Assembly (NCBI GenBank): GCA_005884115.1
Contig: VAXW01000005.1
Span: forward strand, 744,001-808,000
Length of the DNA: 64,000 nucleotides
Direction: 5' to 3'
Origin: Actinomycetota bacterium
GTDB lineage: Bacteria > Actinomycetota > Thermoleophilia > Solirubrobacterales > Solirubrobacteraceae
The position numbers and the translations under genes were made by a program. Under the pieces are notes generated by a model that saw only the letters and a list, made by a program, of their open reading frames with translations, did not search any database and was not told where the DNA came from. Shown here in pieces: positions 16,865 to 24,289 of the stretch; the first letter of the stretch is position 1, and every line of letters begins with the position of its first letter.

Positions 16865-16888
16865 ATACCTACCTGCGCGCTAGGGTAT
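16865..16888 (-). promoter_or_regulatory. Inverted repeat, probable Rrf2/IscR-type operator
   Basis: ATACCTA (16865-16871) and TAGGGTAT (16881-16888) form imperfect arms around a G/C-rich centre, 8-31 bp upstream of the Rrf2 start. The ends ATACC...GGTAT recall the outer positions of IscR type 1 sites (ATASYY...RRSTAT). Its place suggests autorepression of the whole suf operon. Confidence 0.45.
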
Positions 16889-16957
16889 CAGCCGGCCGCG
16901 GACGGCCAGGCGCGACACTCATCGCCCGCGCGCCGCAGGGCGGCGCGACGGGCGCGT

Positions 16958-17557
16958 CTAAGGCTTCTCGCGCAAGAGCACGCCGACGTCATGGGCGAGC
17001 GCCTCCGGCGTGAGCGCTTCAAGCTGGAACAGCACCCGCTCGCGCCCCGCCCTGTCGATCAGCACGAGCGGAGTCGCGCGCGCGAAGCGCGGGCTCGGCG
17101 ACGAGGCGGGGGGGACGTCGTAGGCTCGCCATACCGGGCGCAGGACGCGCTCGGAGCCGGTCAGGTATCGCACGCGGCCGGCGAGCGAGGTTGCGGCGAG
17201 AAAGCTCGCCACGTGCGCGTGCGTGTCCGCCGCGGGGTCAGCGCTCACGAGCAGGGCCGCCACCCCCTTCGGCAGCTGATCGAGCGCGCCGCGGATCTGC
17301 TGGGCGATGACCGCGCATTCGCCGCCGCAGGTCGAGTACAGGAAGGCGACGATCGTGACCGCGCCGCGGTAGCTCGCCAGCGAAACGCGCCGCCCGGCCT
17401 CGTCGCTGAGCGTGAAATCGCGCGCGCCTACGCCCGCCGGCAGCGCCGCGCCGATGAAGCGCGAGGAGCCGCCGCTCGAGCTCACGCCGCTCGTAGGGCG
17501 GCCCGACGAGCAGCCTATGAGCGCCGCAGCCAGCGCCGCCAGAAGCGCTGCGCGCAT
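16958..17557 (-). CDS. SCO1/SenC-like copper/redox lipoprotein
   Basis: A 199-residue protein from ATG 17557. A lipoprotein signal peptide with lipobox L-I-G-C (Cys16) is followed by a Ser/Gly linker and a thioredoxin-like domain with D-F-T-L-S-D-E-A-G and the copper-binding C-x-x-x-C as Cys77/Cys81 (S-T-C-G-G-E-C). The third SCO ligand, a histidine before the last strands, is not obvious: the region reads R-A-T-P-L-V-L-I-D where family members have a histidine. SCO proteins deliver copper to cytochrome oxidase outside the membrane; without the histidine a thiol-redox role is also possible. No cytochrome oxidase gene is in the window. Confidence 0.8.
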   Translation of the reverse strand: MRAALLAALAAALIGCSSGRPTSGVSSSGGSSRFIGAALPAGVGARDFTLSDEAGRRVSLASYRGAVTIVAFLYSTCGGECAVIAQQIRGALDQLPKGVAALLVSADPAADTHAHVASFLAATSLAGRVRYLTGSERVLRPVWRAYDVPPASSPSPRFARATPLVLIDRAGRERVLFQLEALTPEALAHDVGVLLREKP

Positions 17558-17874
17558 GTGCACGCCGGCGGGCCGGGCGCGCACGCTCGCGATGGGTCCT
17601 CTCAGGGGCAAGCCACGCCCAGCGTAAGCCAGGATCGCGGCGGGGCGCGCAACCGGCGCCTGAGCTGCGCGCGGGCACCGATCCGGCGCTCGCGCGACCG
17701 CCGTCAGCCGGGGCGGCGGCCACTGATACGGCACTCAGCGCGGCGTCGCACGCCGCGGCTCCTGCTCGGTCGTGAGCCCGTCTCTGCTGGAGCGCTTCGC
17801 ACCTTGGAGGCGCTCGGGTGCGGCTATACTTTGTGAAGTCTGTAAAACCCGACCGTGGTTTGGGAGTTTCCACG
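17558..17874 (+). other. Divergent intergenic region, 317 bp
   Basis: Between the SCO1-like gene (minus) and the rhodanese-MoeB gene (plus). The only clear element is the promoter-like motif at 17823-17839. No coding frame with family likeness or RNA gene is seen. Confidence 0.5.
17823..17839 (+). promoter_or_regulatory. Promoter element shared with cysM
   Basis: GCTATACTTTGTGAAGT contains a near-consensus -10 hexamer TATACT (17825-17830), 44 bp before the ATG of the rhodanese-MoeB gene. The same 17-bp block with three changes occurs right before cysM (21700-21716). No good -35 hexamer is seen in either case, which suggests an activator or an extended -10 promoter. Confidence 0.5.
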
Positions 17875-19059
17875 ATGAGCACCCCCTCCGGAGCTGAGCT
17901 TCTCCGCCAAGTGAAGAGCAGGATCGATGAGGTCGACCCCTCCGAGGTCAACGAGCTGATCGACGAGGGCGTGACCATCGTCGACGTGCGCGGCAGCGAA
18001 GAGTTCGCCACCGGCCATCTCCCCGGCGCCAAGAGCATCCCGCGCGGACATCTGGAGTCGCGCATCGAGGGGGTCGCCCCCGACCGCTCAGCCGAGCTGA
18101 TCCTCTACTGCTCCTCCGGGAGCCGCTCGGCGTACGCGGCCCGCACGCTCAAGGAGGACCTCGGCTACGAGCGCGCGCGCTCGATGAAGGGCGGCATAAC
18201 GCTCTGGAAGGACCGCGGCTACGAGGTCGAGGTGCCGCGAGCCCTCTCCAGCGAGCAGCGCGAGCGCTACTCGCGTCACCTGCTGATTCCCGAGATCGGC
18301 GCCGAGGGCCAGCAGAAGCTGCTCGACGCCAAGGTGCTGCTGCTCGGGGCCGGCGGCCTGGGCTCGCCCACCGCGCTGTATCTGGCGGCCGCCGGGGTGG
18401 GCACGCTGGGCATCGTCGACAACGACGAGGTCGACCTCTCCAACCTCCAGCGCCAGGTGATCCACAACTCAGAGCGCATCGGAACGCCGAAGGTCGACTC
18501 CGCCGAGCAGTCCATTCGCGCTCTCAATCCCGATGTCCGGGTGCGCAAGTACCCCGTCCGCATCGACAGCTCGAACATCGTCGAGATCATCGAGGGCTAC
18601 GACGTGGTCGTCGACGGCGTCGACAACTTCCCCACGCGCTACCTGCTCAACGACGCGACCGTGCGCCTGAAGATCCCCGTCGTGTCCGCCTCCATCCTCG
18701 GCTTCGACGGACAGCTGTCCGTGTTCAAGCCCTACGAGGGCCCCTGCTACCGCTGCCTGTTCCGCGAGCCGCCGCCGGCCGAGCTCGCGCCCTCGTGCGG
18801 CGCCAACGGCGTGCTCGGCGTGCTGCCCGGGACGATGGGCCTGCTGCAGGCCACCGAGGTGATCAAGCTCATCGCCGGCATCGGCGAGCCCGCGATCGGC
18901 CGCCTGCTCCTTTACGACGCGCTCGCCGCGACGCTCACCGAGGTCAAGGTCCACCGCGACCCCGACTGCCCCATCTGCTCGCGCGACCCCGACGAGATCG
19001 CCGACGAGGAGCTCGGCGTGTTCCCCGACTACGAGGCGTTCTGCGCCGCCGCCGGCTAG
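17875..19059 (+). CDS. Rhodanese-MoeB/ThiF fusion, sulfur-carrier adenylyltransferase
   Basis: A 394-residue protein from ATG 17875. Residues about 15-120 are a rhodanese domain with the loop Y-C-S-S-G-S-R-S (Cys79). Residues about 125-394 are a complete MoeB/ThiF E1-like domain: G-A-G-G-L-G-S at 158-164, D-N-D-E-V-D-L-S-N-L-Q-R-Q after 182, zinc C-x-x-C pairs at 291/294 and 365/368, and Cys308. Such enzymes adenylate the C-terminal glycine of a ubiquitin-like carrier and load it with sulfur. In the known MoeZ the rhodanese domain is C-terminal; here the order is reversed. The CysO-like carrier gene 87 bp downstream is the obvious partner. Confidence 0.92.
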   Translation: MSTPSGAELLRQVKSRIDEVDPSEVNELIDEGVTIVDVRGSEEFATGHLPGAKSIPRGHLESRIEGVAPDRSAELILYCSSGSRSAYAARTLKEDLGYERARSMKGGITLWKDRGYEVEVPRALSSEQRERYSRHLLIPEIGAEGQQKLLDAKVLLLGAGGLGSPTALYLAAAGVGTLGIVDNDEVDLSNLQRQVIHNSERIGTPKVDSAEQSIRALNPDVRVRKYPVRIDSSNIVEIIEGYDVVVDGVDNFPTRYLLNDATVRLKIPVVSASILGFDGQLSVFKPYEGPCYRCLFREPPPAELAPSCGANGVLGVLPGTMGLLQATEVIKLIAGIGEPAIGRLLLYDALAATLTEVKVHRDPDCPICSRDPDEIADEELGVFPDYEAFCAAAG

Positions 19060-19145
19060 CGCCGGCCGCAGGATTGGCGCGGCCGCAGGATCCGTGCAGC
19101 ACCGACGTGCGCGCCAAGCCCGCGGCGTGCTAATCATTTCCGGCG

Positions 19146-19421
19146 ATGGCAACGATCAAGATCCCTCCGGTGCTTCGGCCCTCCGTCGGCGGCGAGAAGG
19201 AGATCGGCGCCTCCGGCGGCAGCGTCGGTGAGGTGCTGCGCGACCTCGCCGCCAACCATCCCGCCACCCAGGAGCAGCTCTTCTCCGCCGACGGCGAGCT
19301 CAACCGCTACGTCAACGTGTACCTCAACGACGAGGATGTCCGCGTGCTCGACGGGCTGAACACCTCCGTGAGCGAGGGCGACGTGCTCGTGATCCTGCCC
19401 GCCATGGCAGGCGGGCGCTGA
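19146..19421 (+). CDS. cysO: CysO-like ubiquitin-fold sulfur carrier
   Basis: A 91-residue MoaD/ThiS-family protein. It shares the CysO pattern I-P-P-V-L-R-P at the N-terminus, R-Y-V-N-V-Y-L-N-D-E-D-V-R in the middle and V-I-L-P-A-M-A-G-G near the end. In the mycobacterial pathway the C-terminal glycine carries a thiocarboxylate that CysM uses to make cysteine. The sequence here ends G-G-R, so one arginine follows the di-glycine and should have to be removed before activation. The JAMM protease gene 3.3 kb downstream could do this (inference). Confidence 0.9.
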   Translation: MATIKIPPVLRPSVGGEKEIGASGGSVGEVLRDLAANHPATQEQLFSADGELNRYVNVYLNDEDVRVLDGLNTSVSEGDVLVILPAMAGGR

Positions 19422-19481
19422 GGGCCGCGCCGCCGATCACCGGCCCGACGGCCGTGCCCGAGGCTTCGACCGCTCGCGCGC

Positions 19482-21122
19482 CTAGGCGAGCTCTACGCGC
19501 GCGAGCGCCTGGCCGCGTTGGTCGCCGGCGGCCGGCAGGTGGCTCATCGCGTGCTCGGCCAGAGCGGTGATCGTGAGCGAGGGGTTCACGCCGACGTTCG
19601 CCGGGATCGCCGCCCCGTCGCACACGAGCAGGTTCTCGTAGCCGAACACGCGCCGGCGGGCATCTACCACGCCCTCCTCCGGGCGGGCGGCAATCACCGC
19701 GCCGCCGAGGATGTGCGCCGTCGTGGGGATGTTGAACAGGGCCTCCGTCAGCGCGCTCTGCGCGATGCCGCCGGTGCGCGCCGCAAACCACGCTGCCGCC
19801 TGGTTCGCGATCGGGATGAACGTCGGGTTCGGCTTCTCTGGATCCTGTTCGGTGCGCAGCCACAGCAGCCCGAACGGCCCGCGCCGCGGTCGCAGGGCGA
19901 TCGCGTTGTCGAGCGTCTGCATCACCAGGATGATGATCGTGCGCCGCGACCAGTGCCTGGGGAAGAGGACCTTCAAGAAGCGCAGCGGGTGGCGCGCGAT
20001 CTGCCCCAGCAGCTTCAGCGGGCGCGTCAGGCGCGTGCCGTCGCCCACCATCAGCGTGTACAGACGGTGAATCGAGTCACCCGCATCGCCATAGGTGACG
20101 GTCTCGATGTGCGTGTGCGGGTCCGGGTAGATGGAGGAGGAGATGGCCACGCGCTTTGTGAGGGAGTGGGGGTAGTCCTCGGGGACGGTGACCGTCAGGA
20201 TCGACTCCGAGTTCGTGCGCACCAGCTCGCCCAGCCGCGGGGAAATGCGGCCCAGCGAGCCGCCCAGGCGGCAGCGCTGCAGCAGGCGGTTGGTCCCCAG
20301 CGCCCCCGCCGCCACGACCACCCCGCGAGCGCGATGCACCTGGCGCTCCCTGCGCAGCCACGCGCCCGAGCGGACGCTCTCCACCTCATAGCCGTCCGCC
20401 CCGCTGCCGTCGCCGAGCGCACGCACGTCGATCACCGTTCGCTCCGCCATCACCTGCGCGCCGCCGCGCTCGGCGAAGAAGAGGTAGTTCTTCACGAGCG
20501 TGTTCTTCGCCCCGTGGGGGCATCCCACCATGCAGCGCCCGCACAGCCTGCAGCCCGTTCGATCAGGCCCCTCGCCGCCGAAGTAGGGATCGGGGACCGT
20601 CTCGCCGGGCTCGCCGAAGAAAACCCCAACGGGCGTCTTGTTGTAGCTGGCGCCCACGCCCAGCTCCTCGCCCAGCTCGCGCAGAAGCTGGTCGGCATGG
20701 TCCTCGTGGGGGTTCTCGACGACCCCCAGCATGCGCTTTGCCTCTTCGTAGTGCGGCGCCAGCGCGCGCTCCCAGTCCTCCAGGCCCGCCCACTGACGGT
20801 CTTCGAAGAAGGCCTGCGGCGGGACGTACAGCGTGTTCGCGTAGCCGAGGCTCCCGCCCCCGACGCCGCATCCCGACACCACGGCGACGTCCCTGAAGGT
20901 GGTCATGCGGAAGATCCCCCTCATGCCCAGCATCGGGTTGTAGAAGTAACGGCGCAGGTCGCGGGTCGAGCTCGGAAGCTCCGCGTCCGTGAAGCGCCTT
21001 CCGCACTCCAGCACCCCGACTCTGTGGCCTTTCTCGGTCAGGCGCAGAGCGCTCACGCTGCCGCCGAAGCCCGAGCCTATGACCAGCCAGTCGAAGTCGT
21101 ACTCAAGTGCGGAATCCGCCAT
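19482..21122 (-). CDS. GMC-type FAD oxidoreductase, cholesterol-oxidase-like
   Basis: A 546-residue protein from ATG 21122. The FAD-binding G-S-G-F-G-G-S (16-22) starts a Rossmann fold; G-C-G-V-G-G-G-S-L and the C-terminal N-V-G-V-N-P-S-L-T motif place it with cholesterol-oxidase-like GMC enzymes. A cysteine-rich insert C-R-L-C-G-R-C-M-V-G-C-P near residue 190 is known from this subfamily and could bind metal or an Fe-S cluster. No signal peptide is seen, so the enzyme is probably cytoplasmic. The substrate is unknown (sterol-like or hydroxylated lipid). It lies on the opposite strand inside the cysO-cysM region and looks unrelated to it. Confidence 0.87.
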   Translation of the reverse strand: MADSALEYDFDWLVIGSGFGGSVSALRLTEKGHRVGVLECGRRFTDAELPSSTRDLRRYFYNPMLGMRGIFRMTTFRDVAVVSGCGVGGGSLGYANTLYVPPQAFFEDRQWAGLEDWERALAPHYEEAKRMLGVVENPHEDHADQLLRELGEELGVGASYNKTPVGVFFGEPGETVPDPYFGGEGPDRTGCRLCGRCMVGCPHGAKNTLVKNYLFFAERGGAQVMAERTVIDVRALGDGSGADGYEVESVRSGAWLRRERQVHRARGVVVAAGALGTNRLLQRCRLGGSLGRISPRLGELVRTNSESILTVTVPEDYPHSLTKRVAISSSIYPDPHTHIETVTYGDAGDSIHRLYTLMVGDGTRLTRPLKLLGQIARHPLRFLKVLFPRHWSRRTIIILVMQTLDNAIALRPRRGPFGLLWLRTEQDPEKPNPTFIPIANQAAAWFAARTGGIAQSALTEALFNIPTTAHILGGAVIAARPEEGVVDARRRVFGYENLLVCDGAAIPANVGVNPSLTITALAEHAMSHLPAAGDQRGQALARVELA

Positions 21123-21184
21123 GGGCGTGCGGCGGCTCTGCTCGCCGCCGTGCAAGATGCTAGCGGCCGGGCTGGCTGCGCGGC

Positions 21185-21337
21185 CAAACGCGCGCAACCA
21201 CGCGCGCCCCGCGAGGGCGCGCCAAAGCGCGCGCGGAGCCAACGCGCGCCGGGGAGCCAACGCGCGCGGCCGGCCGGTCCGCACCTAGAGGCGCGCCCGG
21301 CGCGCCAGACGCAAGCAAGGACCAAAACGCGCGCGGC
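21185..21337. repeat. Simple repeats of ACGCGCGC type
   Basis: The 241-bp gap before the GMC gene contains many close copies of (A)ACGCGCGC and GGCGCGCC, some as tandem blocks (GAGCCAACGCGCGC twice at 21235-21270). No gene is seen. It is alternating purine-pyrimidine DNA that could adopt Z-form or strong hairpins. Confidence 0.6.
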
Positions 21338-21363
21338 AGGCGGACCGGCGGCGCGAGACGCTA

Positions 21364-21624
21364 CTAACCGCGCATGGTCGCTTCCAAGCTTTTCTTCGCG
21401 AACTCGAGCATGCCCAACGCGATCCACGGATACTGCCCCGCGCGCACGCGCAGGCCGACGTTGCCATCGGGCCCGGTGACCTCCACGATGGTGATGACGC
21501 GGCCGATTTCGTAGTCGCTGCCAAAGTCGGATTCGATCGCATCCATCTGCTCGGCCACTTCGTTCATCAGGCGGGTCCTCGGGTTGGGTGCGGTCGCGTC
21601 GGGCTCAATTGCTTCATCCGCCAT
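21364..21624 (-). CDS. Small conserved-looking acidic protein, unknown
   Basis: An 86-residue protein from ATG 21624 with an SD-like GGAG about 8 bp upstream on the minus strand. An acidic N-terminus (A-D-E-A-I-E-P-D-A) is followed by an amphipathic helix (M-N-E-V-A-E-Q-M-D-A-I-E) and a small beta region (I-T-I-V-E-V-T-G-P-D-G-N-V-G-L-R-V-R-A-G). It resembles no family that I can name. Divergent from cysM with about 90 bp between starts, so it shares the intergenic control region. Confidence 0.65.
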   Translation of the reverse strand: MADEAIEPDATAPNPRTRLMNEVAEQMDAIESDFGSDYEIGRVITIVEVTGPDGNVGLRVRAGQYPWIALGMLEFAKKSLEATMRG

Positions 21625-21699
21625 GTCGCTCCTCCGTCTTGAGGGAGCGAGTGATGCTATCCGCCGAGCAGAACTCCGCCGTCGCGGCGCGCGCGCGTC

Positions 21700-21716
21700 G
21701 CTATATTCCGTGAAGT
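21700..21716 (+). promoter_or_regulatory. cysM promoter with shared element
   Basis: GCTATATTCCGTGAAGT holds a strong -10 (TATATT, 21702-21707) only 10 bp before the cysM ATG, so the transcript is probably leaderless. It matches the element before the rhodanese-MoeB gene in 14 of 17 positions. The block downstream of the -10 (GTGAAGT) is identical and may be a regulator site. Confidence 0.55.
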
Positions 21717-21717
21717 A

Positions 21718-22689
21718 ATGGCGGTGGAGCGGCTGAGGAACCGGCCCTGCGGCGGCCGCTACGGCGACCTGGTGCAGTCGATCGGCAACACGCCTCTGAT
21801 CGAGCTGCCGCGACTGTCGCCCAAGCCCGGCGTGCACGTGTGGGCCAAGCTCGAGTCGCGCAACCCCACCGGCTCGGTCAAGGACCGGGTGGCTCGCGCC
21901 CTGATCGAGGACGCCGAGGAGAAAGGCGCGCTCCAGCGCGGGCAGACGGTGCTCGAACCGACCTCTGGCAACACGGGCATCTCGCTGGCGATGATCTGCG
22001 CCCAGCGCGGCTATCGCCTGAAGGTGGTGATGCCCGAGAACGTCACGCCCGAGCGCACGCAGCTATTGCGCATGTACGGCGCAGACATCGTCTACTCGCC
22101 CGGGTCGGAGGGCTCGAACGGAGCCGTCGCCATGGCGCTCACGATGGCCGAGCAAGACCCCACCTGCTACATGCCCTACCAGTACGGAAACGAGGCCAAC
22201 CCCAACGCGCACTACCACGGCACCGCGCTAGAGATCCTCGAAGAGCTCGAGGAGGTGCACGCGTTCGTGGCCGGGCTGGGCACGGGCGGCACGCTGATGG
22301 GCAATGGCAGGCGCCTGCGCGAGACCTTCGGAGCGGCGGTGAAGATAGTTGCGGCCGAGCCCATGCAGGGCGAGCCGGTCCAGGGACTGCGCTCGCTCGA
22401 CGACGGTTTCATCCCGCCGATCATCGACCTCTCGCTGCTGGACAGGAAGATCTTCGTCACAAACCACGACGCCATCACCTGGACGCGGCGGCTGCTCGAC
22501 GAGGAGGGCATCTTCGCGGGCGTCTCCAGTGGTGCGATCGCGAGCATCGCGGTGCGCATCGCCGGCGAGCTCGACGAGGGCAACGTCGTGTTCGTGGTCG
22601 CCGACGACGGCTGGAAGTACCTCTCCAGCGGTATCTACACGCTGCCGGTCGAGGAGATCGAGAACCTCGACTCGACCGTGTGGTGGTGA
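21718..22689 (+). CDS. cysM: Cysteine synthase CysM (CysO-dependent type)
   Basis: A 323-residue PLP enzyme of fold type II. Lys55 in N-P-T-G-S-V-K-D-R binds PLP, T-S-G-N-T-G-I-S (82-89) holds the substrate carboxylate, and G-L-G-T-G-G-T-L-M-G binds phosphate. It ends with the C-terminal segment W-K-Y-L-S-S-G-I-Y characteristic of actinobacterial CysM, which uses O-phosphoserine and thiocarboxylated CysO. That assignment agrees with the cysO-like and mec-like neighbours. The reaction forms a CysO-cysteine adduct from which the protease releases cysteine. Confidence 0.93.
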   Translation: MAVERLRNRPCGGRYGDLVQSIGNTPLIELPRLSPKPGVHVWAKLESRNPTGSVKDRVARALIEDAEEKGALQRGQTVLEPTSGNTGISLAMICAQRGYRLKVVMPENVTPERTQLLRMYGADIVYSPGSEGSNGAVAMALTMAEQDPTCYMPYQYGNEANPNAHYHGTALEILEELEEVHAFVAGLGTGGTLMGNGRRLRETFGAAVKIVAAEPMQGEPVQGLRSLDDGFIPPIIDLSLLDRKIFVTNHDAITWTRRLLDEEGIFAGVSSGAIASIAVRIAGELDEGNVVFVVADDGWKYLSSGIYTLPVEEIENLDSTVWW

Positions 22690-22693
22690 GCAG

Positions 22694-23107
22694 GTGCTCA
22701 TCGCCTCCGCGCTGCTCGATGAGCTGATCGCACACGCGCGCGAGGAGGCGCCCAACGAGTGCTGCGGGGTGATCGCAGTCGCCTCGGGCGCCCGGCCGCG
22801 AGCGACGCGCGTCCACCGCGCGGTGAACACCGCGGCGAGCCCGCTTCGATTCGAGGTCGACGGCCGCGAACTCCTCGCGCTGATCGAGCAGATCGAGCGC
22901 GACGGCGGCGAGCTCGGCGCGATCTATCACTCGCACACGCGCACCGCCCCCTACCCGTCTCAGACGGACATCAACTTCGCGGTCAACTGGCCCGGGGTCG
23001 AGTGGATCATCCTCGGCCTGGCGGGCACGGAGCAGCCGCAGGCGCGCTCATACGTGATTAGCGACGGCCGCGTGCACGAGGTCCCGATAGCGGAGCCGCC
23101 GGCATGA
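22694..23107 (+). CDS. mec: Mec-like JAMM metalloprotease
   Basis: About 137 residues from GTG 22694, 4 bp after the cysM stop; the frame is open upstream but overlaps cysM. The JAMM motif is complete: Glu22 in N-E-C-C-G-V, then H-S-H (79-81) and Asp92 after P-S-Q-T. In mycobacteria Mec cleaves the CysO-cysteine adduct. Tight coupling to cysM supports the same role, and the extra arginine on the carrier gives it a possible second task of trimming. Some JAMM enzymes of bacteria (for example QbsD) trim carriers in this way. Confidence 0.92.
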   Translation: MLIASALLDELIAHAREEAPNECCGVIAVASGARPRATRVHRAVNTAASPLRFEVDGRELLALIEQIERDGGELGAIYHSHTRTAPYPSQTDINFAVNWPGVEWIILGLAGTEQPQARSYVISDGRVHEVPIAEPPA

Positions 23108-23490
23108 GCGACGCGTCGCTGGTGTGCCCGGGCTGCGGACAGAGCCGGCCGGCCAACGAGCGCTTCTGCGCGCAGTGCGGCCTGCCGCTCGTGCACCTAC
23201 CCGGCGCCGAGCCCCCTAGGAGCGAACGCCAGCGCCGGGCGCGCAAGATCAAGCCGCAGTACGCGCGCGGCGAGCTCGTCAAGGTCGCCCGTGCGCAGAA
23301 CCAAAGCGAGGCCGAGCTCATCGAGGGGATACTGCTCGAGGAGGGCATCCCCAGCCTCGTGCGGCGCTCGCGCGGCTTCGACGTCGCCGACATGCTTGTC
23401 GCCGGGCCGCGCGACGTGCTCGTACCCGAGTCGGGCGCGCAGGCGGCGCGCGAAGCGCTCGCGTGGGACGGCGCGAGCTCGGAGGGCTGA
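23104..23490 (+). CDS. Zinc-ribbon plus DUF2007-like small protein
   Basis: A 128-residue protein whose ATG overlaps the mec stop (ATGA). Residues 9-27 are a zinc ribbon (C-P-G-C-G-Q, then C-A-Q-C-G). A basic linker follows, then about 65 residues with E-A-E-L-I-E-G-I-L-L-E-E-G-I-P-S-L and D-V-L-V-P, like the DUF2007 putative signal-transducing domain. The link to cysteine synthesis is not obvious beyond the operon position. Confidence 0.8.
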   Translation: MSDASLVCPGCGQSRPANERFCAQCGLPLVHLPGAEPPRSERQRRARKIKPQYARGELVKVARAQNQSEAELIEGILLEEGIPSLVRRSRGFDVADMLVAGPRDVLVPESGAQAAREALAWDGASSEG

Positions 23491-23499
23491 CTTGGGACG

Positions 23500-24132
23500 C
23501 TAGGCGAAGACCGGCTGGACGGCTTCGCTCGTGATCGAGCGGATCTCCTCGGAGGCGCGCTCGAACTCCGCGTCAGAGAGCACAGGCGTGCCCTCGAATG
23601 GCAGTTCGCGCTGCAGCTCTATCCACGCCTGCGCGCCCGCGTACTCGTCTCTCACCTTCACGGTCACCGGCCGCGGGATGCGGTAGGTGCGTAGCAGCAG
23701 GACGTGCAGCGGCTGCTGGCGGCGCCATCCGAGCCGCCTGGTCGCGTAATCGGTCGTCCACACGTAGAACGGCGCCAGCGCATCGACGCAGCGCGGATCG
23801 GTCACCGTGAAGTGGCCCGCCACTTCGGCCCATGCGCGGATGCGCACGCGGTCGGGCTGCGCCACGGGCAGGCCGGAGGCAAACGCCTGCAGCAGAGGCT
23901 CGCCGTCACTCCACACGCCCTCCTCCAACGCCCGCCGCAGCTCGGGCTGGTGGGACTCGCGCACGAGGTCGCCGCGCTGGTGGTCGAACGTGGGATACAG
24001 GAAGAAACGCTCGTGCGCGAGCCTGAAGGACTTGCCCGACTCGCGGATCCCGCCCTTGCGCAGCGTGACGAGCTGCTCACCTTCCGCAAGCGCGCGGACG
24101 GTAACGGCCCATTCTCGGAAAGCAATTGGCAT
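23500..24132 (-). CDS. DUF1802 family protein
   Basis: A 210-residue protein from ATG 24132. The family opening A-F-R-E-W-A-V-T-V-R-A-L, the L-R-K-G-G-I block and F-L-Y-P-T-F-D-H-Q are clear. Members are found in Bacillus, cyanobacteria and actinobacteria and have no established activity. The protein is soluble and without signal peptide. Convergent with the zinc-ribbon gene. Confidence 0.8.
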   Translation of the reverse strand: MPIAFREWAVTVRALAEGEQLVTLRKGGIRESGKSFRLAHERFFLYPTFDHQRGDLVRESHQPELRRALEEGVWSDGEPLLQAFASGLPVAQPDRVRIRAWAEVAGHFTVTDPRCVDALAPFYVWTTDYATRRLGWRRQQPLHVLLLRTYRIPRPVTVKVRDEYAGAQAWIELQRELPFEGTPVLSDAEFERASEEIRSITSEAVQPVFA

Positions 24133-24289
24133 AACGCGGCAGTGAGACTGCAAGCGAACGTCTAAAGACCGGCTTGCACTCCGGGGAGAAGGCCGCCGGT
24201 CCGCTTAAAAGATACGAAATCCGGGCGAAAATCCCAAATCGCCTGCAAATTGCGGCACTTTGAGCTGCGGTCGACCGAGCACTCGCCCG

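Noticed and set aside
19518-21479. A 653-codon plus-strand frame over the GMC oxidoreductase gene
   Set aside because: The minus strand has complete FAD and GMC motifs; the plus frame is Arg/Ala/Gln-rich without structure.
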